Shown one piece after another: positions 23,373 through 31,028 of a stretch of 33,929 bases of DNA. The position numbers and the translations under genes were made by a program. Below the pieces are notes generated by a model, which saw only the letters and a list, made by a program, of their open reading frames with translations, was not told the DNA's origin and did no database searches. Positions within the stretch are counted from its first letter, which is position 1; each line of letters opens with the position of its first letter. This DNA is from Myxococcales bacterium (GTDB lineage: Bacteria > Myxococcota_A > Bradymonadia > Bradymonadales > Bradymonadaceae): assembly GCA_026988815.1 (NCBI GenBank), contig JALSKP010000799.1, positions 1 through 33,929 on the forward strand, read 5' to 3'.

Positions 23373-24466
23373 TGGACCGTTTGAAAGAATACGAAATCTC
23401 CGAATTCTTGTGGGATTGTGAAGATCTTGAGTACGGGGAGGAACGTCTTCGAAGAGTTGAAGAGGCCGTTGAGGCAGCCGACTTTTATCAAAATGCAGAG
23501 TTACAATTTCAGGCTCGACTAAAGCTCATCGATGCTAGCACCTTTACCGGATTCATCGAAAAAGCGATTGTTGCCTTTTCTTGGTGTGTTGCCCTTTCTG
23601 ATAAAGAGCCCGATGTCTATCCTTCGATTGCGTTATTGTGGTCCTATAAATGGATCAATCTTAATATGATTCAATTTTCCTCGATAAGCAGAGAGCGTAT
23701 CAATGCTACGATGAAAGATTTCCAAAAGCGTTACGAAGCTCAAGGCGTAAGTTTACGGCCGGTCCATTGCCAACACGTTCGAAATCATATCGCCTTGAGT
23801 GCAGATGAAGAAAGGGTTCGCAAAGCCTTGAATGACTTTGTTCAATCGCCACGAGATAGGTATTCCGATTGCGCGGCATGCGAACAAAATTTCCTCGTCA
23901 GCGTTTGTCTTTTTCAGAAAGATTTCGAGAAAGCCAAACGATACGCGGCGCCTATTTTTAACGGCACTCAAAGTTGTGCGGAAGTACCTCATATCACTTA
24001 TGCAATCATGACCCTTCCAAGTTTTTTCGAAGGAGAACTTGAGCTTGCTGAGCGCTATGCCACGCAAGCAACGCGTTTGTGCATGGGCAATCGAGATTTT
24101 TTGGAGGAGTTATCCGATGTGATGGCCTACCGTATCGCGACAGGAAAACGAGACGCCGCTCTTGAGATTTATAAACAATGCTATCGTTGGGATCTTGAAA
24201 CACGTATGGATTGGCGGCAGTTGAAATTCTGTGTTTCGGCAGCCCTCTTGTTTGAGACCTTCGACCCTTCTGATCTTTTGACTTTGAATTTTCCTAAAGA
24301 TGGCGAAATGTATAATGCCCGAGGGGAGTACCAGGCTCAGGAATTGGTAGACTTTTATACTAAAAAAAGTCAGTGCATCGAAAAGAGATTTGATGAACGT
24401 AACGGCAACGCGATCGTGTCAAAAGGAAGGCAATCCTTTCGAGAAGCCATAAGAAGTGCGAGATAG
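23372..24466 (+). CDS. TPR-like helical protein, putative partner of the Hsp90-like ATPase
   Basis: A 364-aa soluble protein built of helical pairs. Residues ~180-275 show TPR-like periodicity (DFEKAKRYAAPIF; GELELAERYATQATRL; KRDAALEIYKQCYRW). A distinctive motif is D-C-A-A-C (Cys167, Cys170) followed about 32 residues later by C-A-E-V-P-H (Cys202, His207), which could bind a metal. I recall a similar D-C-x-x-C ... C-x-x-x-P-H pattern in actinobacterial tetratricopeptide proteins. Its ATG overlaps the Hsp90-like stop by one base, implying coupled translation and matched amounts. The obvious inference is a client adaptor or co-chaperone, as TPR proteins are for eukaryotic Hsp90, but no experimental basis is visible. 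Confidence 0.75.
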   Translation: MDRLKEYEISEFLWDCEDLEYGEERLRRVEEAVEAADFYQNAELQFQARLKLIDASTFTGFIEKAIVAFSWCVALSDKEPDVYPSIALLWSYKWINLNMIQFSSISRERINATMKDFQKRYEAQGVSLRPVHCQHVRNHIALSADEERVRKALNDFVQSPRDRYSDCAACEQNFLVSVCLFQKDFEKAKRYAAPIFNGTQSCAEVPHITYAIMTLPSFFEGELELAERYATQATRLCMGNRDFLEELSDVMAYRIATGKRDAALEIYKQCYRWDLETRMDWRQLKFCVSAALLFETFDPSDLLTLNFPKDGEMYNARGEYQAQELVDFYTKKSQCIEKRFDERNGNAIVSKGRQSFREAIRSAR

Positions 24467-24963
24467 AAGGCAAAAAAGCCCTTCGAATCTAAAAGAAGAA
24501 ATCCTCTAAATTGTAAAAGGGAATACTAAATTCTAGGAAAAGCGAATGCTTATACTTGTCCCGATTTCGTTTTCCCTCGATGTTTTGCCAATACACGGAA
24601 AAAGGCTAGGAGGAGCAACCCACTCGCTTGGGTATTTCGCAGTCGGTGAACATAGACGTCCTGACCCAAGGATTTCAGTGGAGCTCATTCCCTACAAACC
24701 ACTTCTTCGTTCTTTTTCGAACGCGCAAAATGATTTTGGGCAATCTGAATCGTTCCGAGATTCATCGTTTTCGGTGTGTACAGAAGTATCCTAAAACGCC
24801 TCATTCCGCTTGAACAGGGCGATTTATTTGGTTTACAAAATGGGTCCTCGCACTCGTTGGTTCGACAATTAGCGCTGACGCAAAGGCTTTCCTAAGATCG
24901 CCCCTCGTCGTAATATTTGTGGTTATCCTGACCGCAACTACACGCCTGTTCGTGAGGTCCCAC
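24467..24963. other. 497-bp stretch without a convincing gene
   Basis: After the Hsp90 operon comes an imperfect hairpin, GAAGGC-A6-GCCCTTC (about 24467-24485), with no T-run. An 82-codon ORF at 24546-24794 has a fair ribosome site (AGGAAAAGCG), and a second frame is open across 24628-24813. Neither has recognisable protein character. No tRNA fold or known RNA signature was seen. It may be decayed coding sequence or carry an unknown RNA. Confidence 0.4.
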
Positions 24964-25881
24964 CTACTTTTGGTTCATCCTTTCGTCGAGTTCTTCCAAG
25001 GTCTTAGGCCAGTCTTTCTTGAGCAACTTTGATAGGCAACGATCGGCAAATAGTTTCCCGCCGGTTTGACAATGTGCGCAATAATTGGATTCGTTGGAAG
25101 CGTATCGAATGCGTTGAATTTTGTTCCCACAGACTGGACAGGGTTCTTTGTATTTTCCATGGACGGCCATCTCCTTCCGAAAGGCGGTGACTTTATCGGG
25201 AAAGCCATCGTCAACTTCCTGTCGAAATCGGGTCGTCCATTCCTCAAGAACAGCCTTACAACTTGCGTTAAGATTTTTGAATTCCTCCTCGCTGAAGGTT
25301 TTGGTTTGTTTATATGGGGAGAGTTTTGCGTGGTGAAGAATTTCGTCAGAATAGGCATTGCCAATGCCGCTTAAGATACGTGGATCTGTGAGGGCGCGTT
25401 TGATGGTATGATTTTTCCGCGACAGGGCCTCAATAAATTTTTGCGTATCGGCGAGGAAAATATCAATGCCACCGCGATCATGAAGGGACAATTCTTCCTC
25501 GCCGGAAACGATATAAATCGAGGCTCTTTTTTTCGTCGAGGCCTCCGTTAAGACGAGGCTTCCTTTTTCAAAATCAAAGACCGCAAGGCCTCGTTTTCGA
25601 GCGACCTTGGCGTTCTTTTTTTTCCACCGAAGGCGTCCTGCAATCATGAGATGGAGAACCAAGAAAAGCGGTGCTTGATCGCCTTCGCTTTTAAATTCGA
25701 AAACGATACGTTTTCCAATATTTCTAAAGGCGACAATTTTTTTCCCGATAAGGTCCTTCATTCCCGGTTCTACGGATCTGAGGACGAAGGGATTAATGAG
25801 CCGAAGATCGAGCAAGACCTCGCCTTTTAGATGCCTCTCCAAAGACTCGACATAGATTGTGATATCGGGTAATTCTGGCAA
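24964..25881 (-). CDS. Fpg/Nei-family DNA glycosylase
   Basis: A 305-aa base-excision repair enzyme that removes oxidised bases and nicks the abasic site. After Met removal the N-terminus is P-E-L-P, giving the catalytic Pro and Glu. Lys57 (GKRI) is the conserved beta-hairpin lysine, and GIGNAYSDE (172-180) is the helix-two-turn-helix signature. A zinc finger with Cys248, Cys251, Cys268 and Cys271 follows. Between the cysteine pairs the usual Fpg Arg (G-R-S/T-T) is replaced by N-E-S-N, and the C-terminus is extended by ~34 residues (FADRCLSKLLKKDWPKTLEE), so this is a divergent subfamily rather than textbook MutM. The start is a TTG at 25881, forced by the position of the P-E-L-P motif, with GAGG about 5 nt upstream. 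Confidence 0.93.
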   Translation of the reverse strand: MPELPDITIYVESLERHLKGEVLLDLRLINPFVLRSVEPGMKDLIGKKIVAFRNIGKRIVFEFKSEGDQAPLFLVLHLMIAGRLRWKKKNAKVARKRGLAVFDFEKGSLVLTEASTKKRASIYIVSGEEELSLHDRGGIDIFLADTQKFIEALSRKNHTIKRALTDPRILSGIGNAYSDEILHHAKLSPYKQTKTFSEEEFKNLNASCKAVLEEWTTRFRQEVDDGFPDKVTAFRKEMAVHGKYKEPCPVCGNKIQRIRYASNESNYCAHCQTGGKLFADRCLSKLLKKDWPKTLEELDERMNQK

Positions 25882-25937
25882 AAGATCCTCGGCAAAATAG
25901 ATATTCTATTTTAGCCTAATGGTCGGGAGTGTGTAAA

Positions 25938-26939
25938 ATGAAAGCTTTTGAAGACCTTACATCAAGGGGACAAGCGGGACGTATTCGTCCGATGGCCATC
26001 GCGCTTCTTGATTTGCATCGTCGTCCATTCGATAGTTTGTCGTTGATTCATCACGGCGAAAATACGACCTTTCGCGCGCAAAAAAACGATGCACATTATC
26101 TGTGTCGTATTCACCGGCCAGGCTACCAAACCTTAGAAAGCATTCGTTCGGAAATGGAATTTATCGACCATTGTCGAAAAGCAGGTTTGAAGGTTCCTGA
26201 AGCGATTTATTCAAAGAAGAAAAAGGAAGCTGTGCATCTGCTCAGTCTCGAAACGATAGACGGCGTCCAACCTGCCGCAGATCGCTTTGGTGTTCTTTTT
26301 ACTTGGCTGCACGGGACCTTTCGAAGCAAAATGAGTTTACGCTCCGCGCCCAGGATAGGCGCTTATATGGCAAAGATGCATCTGGCCTCCGAGCGTTTTA
26401 AGCCCTCCTCTTCCTTCTATCGTCCGCGTTTAGATGAGAAGGGGATTTACACTGTAATGGGCGGAAATGTAGATCATTTCAAACCAGCCGATCGCGAGAA
26501 GATCATTCTTATTCAAGAGATAGCGGCCGTGTTTTTTGATGAAATTGGTAAAGATGCCTCCCAATTTGGAATGGTACATAATGACTTCCACGCCGGAAAT
26601 AGACTCTTCGTTGACGGCGAAATTGCGGCCATTGATTTTGACGATTGCGGTTGGTCGTGGTTTATTTATGACATCGCGGTGTGTCTGAGTTACCACCGAT
26701 CCCAGGATAATTATCCGGCCATCGTTCAGGCTTTTTTTGAGGGATATCGACTGGTACGGGAGATTTCTGAGGAAGAAGAAAAGGGCCTTGAGTTGTTGGT
26801 CCAGGTCAGACGTATTCAACTTTTACTGTGGATCGAGGGGCGCTCCGATAACCCGCGATTTGTAACTCGCCTGCCTGCCTATCTCGAATGGGCGCTGGAA
26901 TCGATCAACGCTTTTTTGAAAAAAAGTACGTTAACTTAG
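25938..26939 (+). CDS. APH-type small-molecule kinase
   Basis: A 333-aa protein of the aminoglycoside phosphotransferase / choline kinase fold. HNDFHAGN (214-221) is the Brenner motif with catalytic Asp216 and Asn221; IDFDD (232-236) holds the metal-binding Asp. The N-lobe shows a G-loop-like HHGENTTFRA and YLCRIHRP, where the usual lysine region is Arg-based. Sequence style (SLIHHGENTTF, HRPGYQ, W-x-x-Y-D-I-A) is close to SrkA/YihE or homoserine-kinase-like members rather than true resistance enzymes. The substrate is unknown. The ATG at 25938 was chosen over the GTG at 25929 because GGGAG lies 8 nt upstream. It diverges from the glycosylase gene with 56 bp between starts. Confidence 0.88.
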   Translation: MKAFEDLTSRGQAGRIRPMAIALLDLHRRPFDSLSLIHHGENTTFRAQKNDAHYLCRIHRPGYQTLESIRSEMEFIDHCRKAGLKVPEAIYSKKKKEAVHLLSLETIDGVQPAADRFGVLFTWLHGTFRSKMSLRSAPRIGAYMAKMHLASERFKPSSSFYRPRLDEKGIYTVMGGNVDHFKPADREKIILIQEIAAVFFDEIGKDASQFGMVHNDFHAGNRLFVDGEIAAIDFDDCGWSWFIYDIAVCLSYHRSQDNYPAIVQAFFEGYRLVREISEEEEKGLELLVQVRRIQLLLWIEGRSDNPRFVTRLPAYLEWALESINAFLKKSTLT

Positions 26940-26944
26940 GTTGT

Positions 26945-27307
26945 TTATTTTTGGGACCAAAAGGCGAGGACGTTTTTATCGGCATCTTGGAAAAGTTGAA
27001 ATACGCCGTCGTCTTCTGAAATAACGACTTTGGCACCCATTAAGTTTGCACCCAAGGCTTTGGCTTTCTCGGAGGAGGCGTCGACGCTTTCAACAGTGAG
27101 ATAGATGACCGTTCCTGAACCTTGGTCAACCTTTTCTTCCAAACGAAAAGCGCCGATGGTTCCCGAAGGTGCGGTGATCATTTCGTATCCTGGTCCCATG
27201 CGCGCGAAGGTCCAAGGGAAAAGTTCTTTGTAGAAGGCTTTCGCTTTTTCGATATCTGTGACTGGAATATCAAACCAGCAAATACTTCCCATAGATTGTT
27301 CAGACAT
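26945..27307 (-). CDS. VOC-family (glyoxalase/dioxygenase fold) protein
   Basis: A 120-aa protein with the paired beta-alpha-beta-beta-beta modules of the vicinal oxygen chelate fold. It opens with I-C-W-F-D-I-P-V-T-D-I-E-K-A-K-A-F-Y and ends with GVFQLFQDADKNVLAFWSQ. The usual first metal His is replaced here (W-F-D), while the final position carries A-F-W instead of E; this resembles the PhnB/'glyoxalase-like' subgroup that often lacks metal. The function is unknown. AAAGGA lies 7 nt before the ATG. It is convergent with the kinase gene, with only 5 bp between stops. Confidence 0.88.
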   Translation of the reverse strand: MSEQSMGSICWFDIPVTDIEKAKAFYKELFPWTFARMGPGYEMITAPSGTIGAFRLEEKVDQGSGTVIYLTVESVDASSEKAKALGANLMGAKVVISEDDGVFQLFQDADKNVLAFWSQK

Positions 27308-27598
27308 TTATTTTTCCTTTTCTGAGGTGTGCAATCAATTAGCATTTTCCCTTCAGAGATTAAAGTTTTTTCTAAAAGCGGGTGTTTGAGTTTTGAAAGT
27401 GATTTGTATCCCGATCCGTCGTGACACGATTATGTTTTGTTAGGTTTCGTCGCGTTGCTTTTACCTCGACACGGGCCATCTACACCAACCTAGGAATATT
27501 GCTTTTATAATGGCGTTGATCCCGCTTACAACGAAGATTTCGGCGTGGACGTGCTTTGACGCCAATGTTAAGCAAAAGTACACATTCAAGGACACCCT

Positions 27599-28096
27599 AT
27601 GCCAGATATTATCGCAAAAGATCTCGTCGTTATTTACAACTACACCCTTCGTACGCAGAGCGAAGAAGTTGTAGGAAAAGACGAAGGCGAGCAAACACCC
27701 TATCTCCACGGTTATGAAAATATTTTCCCGAAAGTAGAAGCGGAAATGGAAGGGAAAAAAGTTGGCGATCGTTTTTCGATTTCACTTTCTGCCGAAGATG
27801 GCTTTGGGGAGAAAACACCAACGACACCTCAGCAAGTACCAAGAAGTGCGTTCCCCGAAGACGCGATTCTAGAAGAGGGCGTAGCCTTTAATCTGGAAAC
27901 GCCCACTGGCGAAATCATGCCCTTTTGGTTGAGTGAGGTAGATGAGGAGTTTGTCTATCTTGATAGCAATCATCCTTTGGCTGGCGAAAAATTATTTTTT
28001 GAAATTGAGATTACGGGGATACGCGAGGCCAACGCCGTTGAGCTCGAACATGGCCATCCTCACGGTGTGGATGGACACGCTGGCCACCATCATTAA
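27599..28096 (+). CDS. SlyD-type FKBP peptidyl-prolyl isomerase
   Basis: A 165-aa isomerase that speeds cis/trans change at proline bonds and chaperones folding. The FKBP core is split by the insert-in-flap domain as in SlyD: Y-L-H-G (35-38), E-x-x-x-x-G-x-x-x-G-D (KKVGDRFSI, 53-61), PEDGFG-like AEDGFGE (66-71), the flap domain (~75-125), then L-A-G-E-K-L-F-F-E-I-E-I (127-138), closely matching SlyD's LAG-x-x-L-x-F. The tail is histidine-rich (HGHPHGVDGHAGHHH), as in SlyD proteins that bind nickel for hydrogenase or urease maturation. AAGGA lies upstream of the ATG. The stop overlaps the convergent HAD gene's stop in a shared TTAA. Confidence 0.94.
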   Translation: MPDIIAKDLVVIYNYTLRTQSEEVVGKDEGEQTPYLHGYENIFPKVEAEMEGKKVGDRFSISLSAEDGFGEKTPTTPQQVPRSAFPEDAILEEGVAFNLETPTGEIMPFWLSEVDEEFVYLDSNHPLAGEKLFFEIEITGIREANAVELEHGHPHGVDGHAGHHH

Positions 28097-28923
28097 CGTT
28101 GTTTCGAGTCCAAAATTGTAAATAAATCACCGATACCATCTTCTTTGATATCGGGTAAATTAGTAAACTTACATCGTAATTCTTCATCAGCGTTGGCCAT
28201 CACGAAAGGAAATCCTACGGCCTCCAACATGCTTAAATCACCCAGGGTATCGCCAACGCCGGATGTCTTTTGGGGGTCAACTTTGTAGAGATCACACCAC
28301 CTTCGCACAGCATCACCTTTGCTCACCTGACTATCGGTGATACTTGCGAAACGCATTTTCGGAAGGGCTGGGCTTCCGGCGCGGGCGGTATGAATACCTT
28401 CTAATTTGATGGCCAATGCTTGTTCAAAATTATGTTCGCGCGCAATCCAGTGGCAGCGAATGACGGTTTTACTTGCGTTGATTTCCAGTAGATCTGCGGC
28501 TTGGAAGGGCATGTTCAAAACCTCAGAATGTCGAATACCATCCACACTTCGCTGGTCCGCAAAAACGCCTTCGGTGGTATATAATTCTAGGGGAATATCG
28601 AAGGTACGGCTGTGTTCAACGAGCGCGATGACAGATTCTTTTTTCATGGGAAAGCTAAAATCAACACGTCCATTATGGGGTTGGATACCAAGGGCACCAC
28701 CATCGTAAATATGGGCATAGTGAAGGTCCAAATTCTCCTCAAAACGAAGGCCAATATCTTGGGCCACGCCGGCGCAAGTACGTCCCGTGCAGACGACAAA
28801 AAGATATCCCTTTGACTTTTGCTCTTCAAGAATTTGCCAAACTTTCTCGCTCACCCCGCCATTGGCCCCGACGATGGTTCCATCTAAGTCGAGAAAGACG
28901 ATTTTCTTATGCGCCAAATTCAT
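28093..28923 (-). CDS. HAD-superfamily phosphatase, Cof type
   Basis: A 276-aa hydrolase. Motif I is D12-L-D14-G-T (FLDLDGTIV), with Asp12 the nucleophile; motif II is T46 in VVCTGRT; motif III is Lys202 (SKGDAVRRW); motif IV is GDTLGDLSM (224-232) with Asp225 and Asp229. A ~120-residue cap domain (about 80-195) between motifs II and III is of the C2 type found in Cof/YbjI sugar-phosphate phosphatases. The substrate is unknown. The ATG overlaps the stop of the TPR-like gene in ATGA, so it is the last gene of the topA operon. Confidence 0.92.
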   Translation of the reverse strand: MNLAHKKIVFLDLDGTIVGANGGVSEKVWQILEEQKSKGYLFVVCTGRTCAGVAQDIGLRFEENLDLHYAHIYDGGALGIQPHNGRVDFSFPMKKESVIALVEHSRTFDIPLELYTTEGVFADQRSVDGIRHSEVLNMPFQAADLLEINASKTVIRCHWIAREHNFEQALAIKLEGIHTARAGSPALPKMRFASITDSQVSKGDAVRRWCDLYKVDPQKTSGVGDTLGDLSMLEAVGFPFVMANADEELRCKFTNLPDIKEDGIGDLFTILDSKQR

Positions 28924-30032
28924 TCTAATCCTTCCTTATCAAGAGGTGTTTTCGGGAAGAAAAAGGAATGTTGAATGTCCCTAAGTTCTTTTAGTTCTCG
29001 AGGTCCCAATGCTTTTCTGGCCGAGGCATCAGGAAAAAAACTTACTTGAAATTGGGCAACGAGGATACGAACCGCGGCGAGCATTTGCTCTCTTTGGGTC
29101 CCATACATTTCTTCCAAATCGTCGATCGATGTGGGCATTCGCCAATGGAGCTTTTCTACAATCCAATGAATTGCAGCAGCAAGTGTTGGTGTTGAGAAAT
29201 ATTCATCATAAGAAATGTCTTTTGACTTTGCCCACAAGGCTTTTGCAGACTCAAGAAGCGGTGCGTTTCGATCTTTGATGCTAAGCATGTTTACCAAAAT
29301 ATTTAGACCTGGAGCGAACTCGGTTGCAACGAGATCACTATTCATGTTTACCAATTCCCGATCACCCACCAAGCGGAGTTGGGATTGTAAAGTTTGGGAA
29401 ATCTTCTCAAGGCGAAGTTTAATATCGGCAGCTTCCGGGCTTTCTAAACTTGCCGCAGGTTGTGAAAAAGAGGCATTGAGGGGATCTTTTTCGATGAGTT
29501 CCATAAGCGTGAATCCGACATCCTGCGCTTTCTTCCATTCCTCGCGGCTTTCGTAAAAGTGTTCCAAGGCTGACAAAATAAAAGAATCATGAGGATTGCG
29601 TTCCAGGGCGCCCAATAAAACGGAGAGTGCGACTTCACCGAAATTAAGACGTGCAAATGCCTCGGCAATACCACGTATGATTTCTGAACCTTTATCTTCC
29701 TCGTTTGTCTTATGCAGGGCGCTTAAATAATTCATTAGCGCAAACCACCAGGTTCCTGTTTCGGACGCGGTTTGTCCGATGAGAAACAAAACCTCGGGAT
29801 CTTCGCTTTCGATACTTAAGGCGGCCTTGAGATATTTTTCGGTATTAACGAGATTATTTTTTGCCGCAGCGAGGCGTCCAAGATGGCGCAAACAATAGGC
29901 CTTCTGGAAAGGCGAGGTGGTGATTTTGAGACATTTTTTAAGATAATTTTCCGCGCTGGAATCGTCGTTGTCGATCAGGACTTCGATATGCTGAAAGAGC
30001 CAGGTGGTTTGGTCGACGATGCGATCAGCCAC
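28920..30032 (-). CDS. TPR-like helical protein (370 aa)
   Basis: A soluble, mostly helical protein with tetratricopeptide-like pairs: NLVNTEKYLKAALSIESEDP and EVLFLIGQTASETGTWWFAL-type units between residues ~40 and 190. After a linker comes a second helical half with no repeats (LNILVNMLSIKDRNAPLLES; TPTLAAAIHWIVEKLHWRMP). It is probably a protein-binding scaffold; I recognise no named family. The start is GTG at 30032, only 3 bp after the stop of topA, and its stop overlaps the HAD gene. This suggests co-expression with topoisomerase I, which may be functional or merely historical. Confidence 0.8.
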   Translation of the reverse strand: MADRIVDQTTWLFQHIEVLIDNDDSSAENYLKKCLKITTSPFQKAYCLRHLGRLAAAKNNLVNTEKYLKAALSIESEDPEVLFLIGQTASETGTWWFALMNYLSALHKTNEEDKGSEIIRGIAEAFARLNFGEVALSVLLGALERNPHDSFILSALEHFYESREEWKKAQDVGFTLMELIEKDPLNASFSQPAASLESPEAADIKLRLEKISQTLQSQLRLVGDRELVNMNSDLVATEFAPGLNILVNMLSIKDRNAPLLESAKALWAKSKDISYDEYFSTPTLAAAIHWIVEKLHWRMPTSIDDLEEMYGTQREQMLAAVRILVAQFQVSFFPDASARKALGPRELKELRDIQHSFFFPKTPLDKEGLE

Positions 30033-30035
30033 GAT

Positions 30036-31028
30036 TTATTCGGTCTTCTTTGTTACTTTTTTCTTTGGTGCACTTTTCTTTTTTGCGGGTGCTTTTTTCT
30101 TAGCAGGCGCTTTTTTGGTCGCTGCTTTCTTTGCTGGTGCTTTCTTTTTAGCAGGCGCTTTTTTCTTTGCAGCGGGTTTCTTTTTCGCCGCAGTTTTCTT
30201 AGCGGGGGCTTTCTTCTTGGTTGCTTTCTTCTTGGTTGCTTTCTTTTTGGCTGGCTTCTTTTTCTTGTTCGCCATTTTTGCCTCACGTTCCTCGATCAGT
30301 TCGAGCGCACGTTCAACGCTAACCTCTTCCATCTTTGTCCCTTTAGGAATGCCTGCATTCACTTTTCCGAACTTAATGTAGGGACCATAACGTCCATCTA
30401 ATACAGTAATTTCTTCGCCGCTTTCAGGGTGCTTGCCGATAACATGAAGCACCTTTTGAGAACGCCGTCCTTTGGGTTTGCCCAACATTTCCAACGCTTC
30501 TTTGAGATCGATGGTGAATACTTTTTCGTCATCTTCCAAGGAGCGGTAGTTTTTCAGATGTTTAACATAAGGACCATAGGGGCCAATGGCTACAGCAACG
30601 GGTTTGGAATCGTCTGGATGTTTACCAAGTAGTCGTGGAAGAGAGAGCAATGCGATTGCTTTTTCCAGACTCAACTCGTCAGGGTTGATCGACTTGGGAA
30701 CCGATCCCGTTTTTGGTTTTTTGTTCTCGTCCGTTCGTTCACCAAGTTGCAAGTAAGGGCCGAATCGTCCCCTTAACAAAAAGATCGGCTCACCGGTTTC
30801 AGGGAAGTTACCGATAATTTCTGGGCCTTTTTCCTTTTCGACGACCAATTTTTGGAGGTGTTCCATGGTTAAATCGGCAGGCGCAACATCGTCGGGGACA
30901 TTCACTTTAGAATCGCCAATGACCGCGTAAGCACCATAAGGTCCAACCTTTAGAACGGCGCCTTCGAGATCGATGAGATCGACGATTTTCGCTAAATCTT
31001 TGTCAATTTCGTTTTTCGCCTTTATCAA
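30036..31028 (-). CDS. topA: DNA topoisomerase I, C-terminal repeats and Lys/Ala tail (out of frame with the catalytic part)
   Basis: This frame is +1 relative to the catalytic fragment and has no proper start of its own; family-like sequence begins at KAKNEIDKDLAKIVDLIDLE, exactly where the other frame ends. It contains four topoisomerase C-terminal repeats, each with a G-P/R-Y/F-G-P/A-Y core (VGPYGAYAVIGD; RGRFGPYLQLGE; IGPYGPYVKHLK; DGRYGPYIKFGK), which in the family bind DNA or assist strand passage. The last ~75 residues are almost only Lys, Ala, Pro and Thr (KKKAPAKKK pattern), a histone H1-like DNA-binding tail common in topoisomerases of several lineages. The coordinates given start at the first in-frame TTG near the junction. 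The fragment is separated by 3 bp from the downstream TPR gene. Confidence 0.85.
   Translation of the reverse strand: MIKAKNEIDKDLAKIVDLIDLEGAVLKVGPYGAYAVIGDSKVNVPDDVAPADLTMEHLQKLVVEKEKGPEIIGNFPETGEPIFLLRGRFGPYLQLGERTDENKKPKTGSVPKSINPDELSLEKAIALLSLPRLLGKHPDDSKPVAVAIGPYGPYVKHLKNYRSLEDDEKVFTIDLKEALEMLGKPKGRRSQKVLHVIGKHPESGEEITVLDGRYGPYIKFGKVNAGIPKGTKMEEVSVERALELIEEREAKMANKKKKPAKKKATKKKATKKKAPAKKTAAKKKPAAKKKAPAKKKAPAKKAATKKAPAKKKAPAKKKSAPKKKVTKKTE
30045..30272. repeat. Low-complexity repeat encoding the Lys/Ala-rich tail
   Basis: This block repeats short units on the minus strand (AAGAAAGC and CCTGCTAAGAAA types) that encode KKKAPA-like peptides. Such DNA is prone to slippage, so tail length probably varies between strains. 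It contains no stop in the topA frame, and the opposite strand is open by chance, which produces long spurious Phe-rich ORFs. Confidence 0.8.

Noticed and set aside
24546-24794. 82-codon ORF with a fair ribosome site
   Set aside because: The sequence has no recognisable protein features, and another frame is equally open across it. I treat it as unsupported.
24841-24961. TGGGTCCTC and GAGGTCCCA could pair over 121 bases, suggesting a structured RNA
   Set aside because: A nine-base match with one mismatch is expected several times by chance in 500 bp, and the inside does not fold into a recognisable tRNA, 6S, SRP or RNase P shape.
25938-26939. Reading the APH-type kinase as an aminoglycoside resistance gene
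   Set aside because: The sequence style is closer to SrkA or homoserine-kinase-like members, and no resistance or mobile context is present.
27506-27511. Perfect TATAAT upstream of slyD
   Set aside because: No -35-like hexamer lies 16-18 bp before it, and it is about 90 bp from the ATG. It is not strong enough to call a promoter.
29883-30401. Long plus-strand ORFs rich in Phe, Cys and Leu, up to 172 codons
   Set aside because: They are the complement of the low-complexity Lys/Ala tail of topA; the hydrophobic composition is a by-product of AAG/GCC codons read backwards.
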